This document shows positions 57,679 to 64,000 of a stretch of DNA of 64,000 nucleotides, piece by piece. The position numbers were made by a program, and so were the translations under genes. Origin of the DNA: Siphonodentalium dalli (lineage: Eukaryota > Mollusca > Scaphopoda > Gadilida > Siphonodentaliidae); contig CP136069.1 of the NCBI GenBank assembly GCA_032622095.1, positions 205,584,750 to 205,648,749 on the forward strand. Direction: 5' to 3'. Position 1 is the stretch's first letter; each line of letters begins with the position of its first letter. The notes beneath the pieces were generated by a model. That model did not search any database, had not been told where the DNA came from, and saw only the letters and a list, made by a program, of their open reading frames with translations.

Positions 57679-58376
57679 GTTTATTTGTACGGTACACCAT
57701 ATATGGTCAAATATGCATGAACACAGAATAAGAAGACAAAATGGACGGATTACATGAAACAAAGTTAAGAAGTAACAACAATGGTATATGGCGGTATACT
57801 ATGATATATGGTAAGATACATATGATATATATGCCCACCATAAATTGTGATAATGATTGACAAATATACCATTCAGAAATGAGACTGGCATGGTCTCAAG
57901 TCGAGGAATCTTTTTTTCTTTTTAGTTGGACTCGATTTAAGAGTTCGTTACTCGGTTGCCAAACCCCTTTCTTTTTCAATCCACGAAGTGTGCCAGAGCC
58001 CGTATAGTTTTTGAGTCTGTACTGGTAGTCATTATTTGTTAAAATAGTTTCTCGTTGGGGATGTTTAACAAATTGGGTGATATGTTGTCGTAAAATAGGG
58101 CGCGCTCGTCTGACAGAGAAGTACAGTTAATAAGAAAGTGTTCTTCGTTGTCGATTTCATTGCATGTTTCGCAAATTCGGTCATCTTCGTCAATATCGAA
58201 ATAGCGCCCGCGTTCAATGCCCAAGGTGTGGCAACTTATTCTTAATTTTGTCAGGGATTCATGCTGTTTTGGGACGGAAATGACGTTGAGATATTCTTCC
58301 AAAGAAGTCATCGTTTTGAATGTTCTGTACGTTCTAAGTTTGTTCCTTGGATGATCACGTCGATTGCTATTTTTGG
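57640..58376 (-). mobile_element. 5'-truncated non-LTR retrotransposon (LINE)
   Basis: On the minus strand it runs from the interrupted tandem unit (58376) through the end of a reverse-transcriptase frame (58311-58039) to a 3' UTR with TTTGACCATATATGGTGTAC and a TTGA/TGAT-type tail (CAATCAATCAAT on the plus strand at 57640-57675). A second copy of the 3' end is at 45438-45549. Confidence 0.8.
58039..58311 (-). pseudogene. C-terminal fragment of LINE reverse-transcriptase polyprotein
   Basis: About 90 residues. RISCHTLGIERGRY and a zinc-binding C-x2-C-x7-H-x4-C pattern (CETC..HFLINC) are typical of the region after the polymerase domain in non-LTR retrotransposon ORF2 proteins. All catalytic domains are missing (5' truncation), so it is inactive. 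Clade not determined. Confidence 0.75.
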
Positions 58377-58800
58377 AATGTAGTATGATGTCTTCATTAC
58401 TTCGTATATCGGAACAATTAATTATATATTAATATCAGAATGGGTGGAGCGATGGAGGAGGCACTGGTTTATAGTATGATGTCTTCATTAATTCGTATAT
58501 CGGAACAATTAATTATATATTAATATCAGAATGGTGGAGCGATGGAGGAGCCACTGGTTTATAGTATGATGTCTTAATTACTTCGTATATGGGAAAATAT
58601 TATTATTTCTTAACATAATTTTGCTATAAAATAATAATGTTGTTAATATCAGAATGGATGGTATGATGTCTTCGTTACTTCGTATATGGGAACAAATAAT
58701 TATATATTAATATCAGAATGGGCGGATCGATGGAGGAGGCACTGGTTTATAGTATGATATATTCATTACTTCGTATATGGGAAAATATGATTATTTCTTA

Positions 58801-59273
58801 TCGAAATGGTCATTTTTTACTATCGTATATCATTAGAAATTCAAAAGAATTCACGTTATACTACCTGAATATGTATGAAGGAAAAACAGAAATATGTTGA
58901 AATATTGTATTAAAATTTTCTGATGCTCAATTTTATTCTGATCGCAGTTTTGGGAAACAAAATCAGTGTTTAGTCGAGTTTTTTTTCACACCGTCGGTAT
59001 TAAAATTATAACTTCATTCCAATGTGTAAGTTAACCCCTGAAGGTCATTAATATGGAGTTGTCATAAACAAAGAACATAATCTCCCATGTAAATCAGAGC
59101 CCACTGGAATGTAGATATCAGGGAGCGGGTCCGATTTCTCACGGTAAATCCCCCCAAGGAACCAAATTAAATAAACATGTCGTAACCATACAATCGAGGC
59201 ATTAACGAAGCGACCATGTGAAAGTCGATGGATATGTAGATCTCTAGATCTCAGTAGAATGATTGATAGCGTA
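58801..59273. other. spacer, nothing recognised
   Basis: No gene seen; the minus-strand frame 59048-59398 extends into the next element and is not a gene. Confidence 0.4.
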
Positions 59274-59281
59274 CTGGGAAA

Positions 59282-59535
59282 CAAGCCTTGAAATAGTGTG
59301 CCTGTCATTTGCAGAATGAGGTCCCCAGAGGGTGATTTGAGTGATGCTACCCCGCATAGCGGGCTAGCATCACCAAATTCACCCTCTGGGGACCTCATTC
59401 TGCTTACACCTCAGCAGAATGAGGTTCCCAGAGGGTGAATTTGGTGATGCTAGCCCGCTATGCGGGGTAGCATCACTAAATTCACCCTCTGGGAACCTCA
59501 TTCTGCAAATGACAGACACACTATTTCAAGGCTTG
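59282..59535. mobile_element. complete paired-hairpin element, GAATGAGGTCCCC family (254 bp)
   Basis: Ends CAAGCCTTG..AAATAGTGTG and CACACTATTT..CAAGGCTTG are perfectly inverted at the tips. CTGGGAAA flanks both sides (59274-59281 and 59536-59543), an exact 8-bp target duplication. The two ~100-bp hairpins are each near-perfect and mutually inverted, separated by TACACCTCAG. hAT-like by target length; non-coding. The most intact copy of the family. Confidence 0.93.
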
Positions 59536-59554
59536 CTGGGAAACTCGTCTCGCA

Positions 59555-60080
59555 CTATTGGTGATAATTAAGTGGTTAGCTTTCAACGATAGCGGGTTAT
59601 GTAACCACTATATAACAACCTGTTGCACAAATCTCGGTGGGAATTACAAATATATTGGTTTTTATAAAGGGACTCATAATGTCCACATCTCAAATTAAAC
59701 CCAGTAGTTGATGATTTAAGTGGTTAGCTTTCAACGATCGCGGGTTATGTAACCATTATATAAAAACCTGAGTGCCAGGAACGTAGCTAGATGCCGGTCA
59801 CCGTTGGGGGGGGGGGGGGGTTGGGGTTTGGGGGTTTGGGGGGGGGAGGGCCACGGGAGCCCCCATTGGGGATAATTAGGCGGTTAGCTTTCAACGATAG
59901 CGGGTTATGTACGTACTATAACAAGCCGTTTTCCACATATCTCGGGGGGGGGGGGGGTAGGTAAATAGGTTCATTGCCAGGGACGTGGCTACAAGCCTTC
60001 TCAATGGGTAGTGAGTTGTCATAGGGACGATGTTGGCGATAATAAAGTGGTTAGCTTTCAACGAGAGTCGGTTATGTATA
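59555..60080 (+). repeat. degenerate ~150-170 bp tandem repeat with poly-G tracts
   Basis: GGTTAGCTTTCAACGATAGC and GGGTTATGTAA occur near 59575, 59725, 59880 and 60048, with related units at 60518. G15 (59806-59820) and G14 (59944-59957) runs lie in the spacers. Confidence 0.8.
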
Positions 60081-60254
60081 TATATATTTGGGAATTTCGG
60101 ATAACTATTGGCTCGGGAGTGACAGAAATAAATTCATTATTAGTTTCAAATGTTTGCACACATGCTCTTTATTATTACCATAAAATAAAACATTTAATAA
60201 ATATAAGAACAAAAGAACAATCTTCTTTCAGATGCGATCATTTCGATGACTTCA

Positions 60255-60345
60255 ATAAGACCCCCCCTCGAGTCGTATTCGATGATACCCCCCTCGAGTC
60301 GTATTCGATGATACCCCCCCCCCCCCCCGAGTCGTATTCGGTGAT
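60255..60345 (+). repeat. ~26-bp tandem repeat with growing poly-C
   Basis: CGAGTCGTATTCGATGATA followed by 6-15 C occurs three times; the last C run is 15 bases (60314-60328). Confidence 0.9.
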
Positions 60346-60655
60346 ATTTCGATATATGCATGTTGATAGCCGGAAGACGATATACATTCAAACTAGAATT
60401 TTATTAGATTCCCAAACATAATATGTCGCGTTAAAAGTGTTACGGTTCTGTACTGGGGTAAAATCAATGAGGCGTGCCCCTTCTGAGTGCCCGGGGCACC
60501 ATATTGGTGATAATTAAGCGGTTAGTTTTTGCCGATAGCGGGTTATGTAACAACTTAAACAACCTGTTGCACATACGTCTATGTTATTATGTTAAAGTAC
60601 ACGAGAGACGCAGAGCATGGGTTGCCGAGGTGGTTGGGGGTATGGTTGGCGATAG
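60346..60655. other. spacer containing one outlying unit of the GGTTAG repeat
   Basis: GGTGATAATTAAGCGGTTAG at about 60504 and GGGTTATGTAAC at about 60540 belong to the 59555 repeat. No gene seen. Confidence 0.5.
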
Positions 60656-61120
60656 TTAACCCTTTACCCAACAAAAGGGCCAAAAACGCCCAAATAAAGC
60701 TTCAACAGCCTAAAATATCTTCGGTCTGTCTCAATAACACCATACAAATATGGATATCATTGGAACCGGTTCATTGACCACATTGTGATGATTACAGTTA
60801 TGCCCTGTGCCAATGCATTCTCTTATATATGCGAGTCGACCATAGGTCGCCTCGCATATATAAGAGAATGCATTGGCCTAAAAAAATTCTTTTTTTAACA
60901 CTTTTTACCATTTTTTCTTACATTCTTTAACAATTTAATAATTTTTTCTTACATTTTTTAACAATTTTTATACTATTTTTCTACATTCTTTGACAATTTT
61001 ATCATTTTTAATATGTGTTAAGCCAATGCATTCTCTTATATATGCGAGGCGACCTATGGTCGACTCGCATATATAAGAGAATGCATTGGCACAGGGTCGT
61101 TCTGTTGGGTAAAGGGTTAA
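60656..61120. mobile_element. TTAACCCTTTACCCAACA element with paired hairpins (465 bp)
   Basis: TTAA at both edges; left TTAACCCTTTACCCAACA, right TGTTGGGTAAAGGGTTAA. Hairpins at 60806-60885 and 61020-61095. Almost identical to 55098-55563, indicating fairly recent copies. Confidence 0.93.
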
Positions 61121-61760
61121 ACGTACAAAGGGATGGTCGAACAGATCGATCGATCTTCTCCTTCACCCCACGATTTGTTGTTCTGGGGGCCCGGTATGTG
61201 AACACAGAAAAATGTCATGTCTGATTGGTGGGGTAGAGCCCGCGAGCTTTAATACGGGACGTGGGGGTGCCCGAGGTTTCCCCTAGTTTCAGTTTAACCC
61301 GAGTGGAGCTGCAAACAAACATTCTGAATATCTGAGATTATGATCTATGGCCGTACTATGTTCCTTTATAAAATAAAATTACTTTCTCTGCCAATTGCGC
61401 GTCACCCCACAAGCACATTGTTTTTGTGTCTGTTTTTGGTAATGTTGGAATTTCTATATATGCTGATATCTGTTATTATATTTCAGTTCACGATGATGAA
61501 GTGTGATGGTGATTGATGCTATGCGTGGATGCCGTTGAGAGCGTTTCAGGCCCGAGGGCGGCCCTTTTTAGACCCCACATATTTTATTAAGAGAGCTTTT
61601 GAATTTGGTATATGTGTTGTCTTAGGATTCTCTCTAAAGCCCACCCCCGGCACGGCGCAGGTGGAAGCATGTATTGTGTATGCAGTGTTTGGTAGACTTT
61701 AGTTACTGATATAAATGTGAATGGATGGTAATGAACAAAAGAGAATATGCATACGGTGTA
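61121..61760. other. unique region, nothing recognised
   Basis: No supported gene or repeat. Confidence 0.4.
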
Positions 61761-61765
61761 CATAT

Positions 61766-61968
61766 GCCAGTGCATTCTCTTATATCTGCTAGTCCCCATT
61801 AGGAGCCTCGCGTATATACAAGAGAATATAATGGCTTATGTCAAGGTAAATATTAATAGTTAGGCCAATGTATTATCTTATATATGTGAGGCTCCCTATG
61901 GGAGACTCGCATATATAAGAGAATGCATTTGGCAAAATTTCAGGAAGCTCTGGTCATGGAAGCGTTAA
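61766..61968. mobile_element. TTAACCCTTCCATGAC-family element, reverse orientation, one end missing
   Basis: Two hairpins (61768-61840 and 61862-61935), then CAAAATTTCAGGAAGCTC and TGGTCATGGAAGCGTTAA, the reverse complement of the family's left end. The other terminus is absent. Confidence 0.8.
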
Positions 61969-62748
61969 CGATGGCCGAGATAACTGTATCATGGAAATAC
62001 CACGAGAGGGAAGGTCAGCCTTAAACCATTAACCCGAACTTTGTTTCTTTAAACATATTTTATTTGTAACAATACAAAGTGGATTGGGGCACAAGTTACA
62101 TAACTTAATGGGCCTCTCTCCTGTATATATAGTTACACACATATACACATTTAAAATCCGTATTGTACACCATTTTCAATAAATTCCCAGTGATAACAAC
62201 GATCTAATATCGATAATATATAGAAAACTGAGTAATTTGAGTCGAAGATGTATTCCGTAAACGTCCAGGTTAATAGGTTATCTTAAAATAAAAGTTAATA
62301 ATTTGATATAAATTTAATTTATGGCTGGAGTCATAAATTAAATTACGAATTTCCGTGTACAAGACGTAATCAAAATAATTCACGGATAGTGGATTGGGCA
62401 AAGCGTGGCACACCTGATCGTGGAAAAATATGTTGATACGGGGCGTAAACTCAAGCCACTCACTGACTAGTGACTATACAACGACTTCATGAGTATATGG
62501 GGCTAGTATTCATACAATATAACATTTATTTGATACATTTGCTTGAAAACTGTCCAAAAAATACTCGACAACGACAATTGGTATTTTCGCATTCCGGCTA
62601 ATCTGCCATCCGTAACATTACTTCGTACTCAACAGACTTTCAAATAATGGAAATCTGGTTACCGTATTTTACATTTCAGAGGCTAAAGAAACCAACGACA
62701 ACATTTGGGTACCGTATCACTTTAACAAAGTGTGGACAATAACGTAAC
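61969..62748. other. mostly unique region
   Basis: 62157-62220 matches the dispersed fragment at 50221. ATAAATTTAATTTATGG and CATAAATTAAATTACG (62310-62345) form a small inverted repeat. No gene seen. Confidence 0.4.
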
Positions 62749-63228
62749 ATATGTGACCCGCCATATCAAATCCAGTCGTAAGTCGGGATTTTTTTTACCC
62801 TGTGCCAATGCATTCTCTTATATATGCGAGTCGACCATACTGTCACCATAGGTCGCCTCGCATATATAAGAGAATGCATTGGCCTAACAATTTTTTACAA
62901 TTTTAATAATTTTTTCTTGTATTCTTTAACAATTTTATAATTTCACCCATACAGAGCCCCAGACAAACATGAGCAGACGACACTGTTCTATATGCTTCTA
63001 TATATGTGTGGGGCTCCCTGCAGGGTAATGGATGTTTTTTATTGTATGTCCTGAAAATTGTAAGAAACATTTATTTTAAAAAAAATGATAAAAAAATGTT
63101 AGTCCAATGCATTCTCTTATATATGCGAGGCGACCTATGGTCGACTCGAATATTATATAAGAGAATGCGTTGGCACAGGGTAAAAAAATCCCGACTTACG
63201 ACTGGATTTGATATGGCGGGTCACATAT
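62749..63228. mobile_element. ATATGTGACCCGCCAT-ended inverted-repeat element with hairpin cassette
   Basis: Left ATATGTGACCCGCCATAT..CCAGTCGTAAGTCGGGAT is perfectly complementary to the right end ATCCCGACTTACGACTGG..ATATGGCGGGTCACATAT. Inside lie ACCCTGTGCC, hairpin 62805-62890, core 62938-63075 (inverted relative to the 37581 cassette), hairpin 63100-63180 and GGCACAGGGT. The outer ends differ from all TTAA families here, yet the inner cassette is the same. Confidence 0.9.
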
Positions 63229-63344
63229 TTAGAGCTGTGTTGAGTGTGAATGAATGATGACTGGTGAAAGATGATATTGTAGCGGGTAGTCAGGACAGAA
63301 TGATGTATTGTGGTGGGTGTCTTCTTATATTTATTTATCATGTT

Positions 63345-63492
63345 TTTTAAATAAATGTTTCTTACAATTTTTAGGACATAAAATAAAAAAACATCCATTA
63401 CCCTGCAGGGAGCCCCACACATATATAGAAGCATATAGAAGAGTGTCGTCTGCTCATGTTAGTCTGGGGCTCTGTATGGGTGAAATTATAGT
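63345..63492 (+). repeat. solitary copy of the cassette core
   Basis: AAATGTTTCTTACAATTTTT..CCTGCAGGGAGCCCCACAC..GGGCTCTGTATGGGTGAAAT matches the cores at 28545, 37683 and (inverted) 62938, here without flanking hairpins. Confidence 0.85.
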
Positions 63493-63574
63493 GTGAAGTA
63501 ACTATGAATTGTATTATTATGAGACACGACAGAAATTTGATCCCGTCCATATAGGGAATGAGATCGGCCTGTCT

Positions 63575-63695
63575 ATCATTTTATTAACGATGAACGAGAT
63601 AGGAGGTGTCAAGTCTGCTTAGGTTTTGTAATTCATTAAATCATTTTATTAACGATGAACGAGATAAGGGGTGTCAACCTGCTTTGGTTTTATAC
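63575..63695 (+). repeat. ~65-bp tandem duplication
   Basis: ATTTTATTAACGATGAACGA followed by GATA.G.GGTGTCAA.CTGCTT..GGTTTT occurs at 63579 and 63643. Confidence 0.9.
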
Positions 63696-64000
63696 CTCGA
63701 TGAATGTAACATTCTTCTCCCATTGTACTCCGAATTCACGCAGCGTTCATCGTCTTTCAGAATACATGCATGTCTCGACAATTTTATGAATGAACGACAT
63801 TTTTTGACATATAGGCATCATGGGACGATTAAATTTGAGGAATGTAGCTTTTTGTTGATGACCTGACCCTTGGATGCTGTTGTAGTTTTATTATTCAAAT
63901 TCTTGATACGCTCATACACATATTCTATATATAATGGCGAATCTTAACGAAGTATAAATGTTATCACTGTGATGAACCGCAGTATAAATGTTATCACGGT
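63696..64000. other. right edge, nothing recognised
   Basis: GTATAAATGTTATCAC(T/G)GT occurs twice at the very end (63952 and 63982), perhaps the start of a tandem repeat. No gene seen. Confidence 0.4.

Larger units (their letters stand above)
57200..58800 (+). repeat. ~90-bp degenerate tandem array interrupted by a LINE
   Basis: ACTTCGTATATGGGAACAA..TTATATATTAATATCAGAAT..GGAGGAGGCACTGGTT recurs near 57225, 57565, 58390, 58480, 58570, 58675 and 58765. The LINE fragment 57640-58376 sits between a unit ending TATAGT and one starting TAGTATGATG. Confidence 0.8.

Noticed and set aside
59048-59398. 116-codon minus-strand frame
   Set aside because: Its first third reads one hairpin of the paired-hairpin element; similar peptides arise at 19369-19629, 30195-30413 and 46582-46863 from the same repeat.

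Overview
This is eukaryotic, animal-type DNA: AT-rich, almost without genes, and packed with satellites, microsatellites, inverted-repeat DNA elements and fragments of SINEs and LINEs. The one gene I can name with confidence is a Notch-regulated ankyrin repeat protein (NRARP) homologue on the minus strand at 36514-36873, so the source is a metazoan. The repeat style (tRNA-headed SINE, abundant TTAA-target elements, LINE 3' ends with TGAT-type tails, many poly-G tracts) suggests a marine invertebrate, perhaps a mollusc or other lophotrochozoan. That placement is inference and no search was run.

Layout. 1-2098: a 122-bp satellite in blocks separated by a linker carrying an ACAG-type microsatellite. 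2137-2381: a CT microsatellite between two direct copies of a ~56-bp sequence. 2380-2757: an open frame with a short cold-shock-domain-like segment. 2693-2827: a 90-bp tandem duplication whose second copy runs straight into a giant 34-bp satellite (2818-18852, about 471 copies, 16 kb) that is stop-free for kilobases in all three forward frames. 19-36 kb: a mosaic of mobile elements (SINE, paired-hairpin elements, TTAA-target elements, a nested CAGGG-ended element, hAT-like elements) plus a 21-bp array at 24.5-25.4 kb. 35.6-37.5 kb: an unusually repeat-poor island holding NRARP, with a TATA-like box, an inverted CCAAT box and an RBPJ/Su(H)-type site upstream. 37.5-50 kb: more elements, including a second copy of the CAGGG-ended element, an interstitial telomere-like tract between inverted repeats and a LINE 3' end. 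50.2-53.5 kb: a 424-bp foldback followed by an 86-bp satellite (~28 copies, with a 7-monomer higher-order repeat). 53.7-64 kb: short tandem duplications, a 5'-truncated LINE, and several hairpin elements, one of which has its own empty site preserved in the opposite arm of a palindrome.

The recurring theme is hairpins within inverted repeats. One ~75-bp palindrome (core CCAATGCATTCTCTTATA) occurs about 20 times, usually as an inverted pair, inside at least four element types with different ends. A second, unrelated palindrome (core GAATGAGGTCCCCAGAGG) forms the same paired-hairpin architecture in elements with 8-bp target duplications. No transposase, rRNA gene, functional tRNA gene or CRISPR array was seen. 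Beyond NRARP and the LINE fragment, open frames are best read as by-products of repeats.
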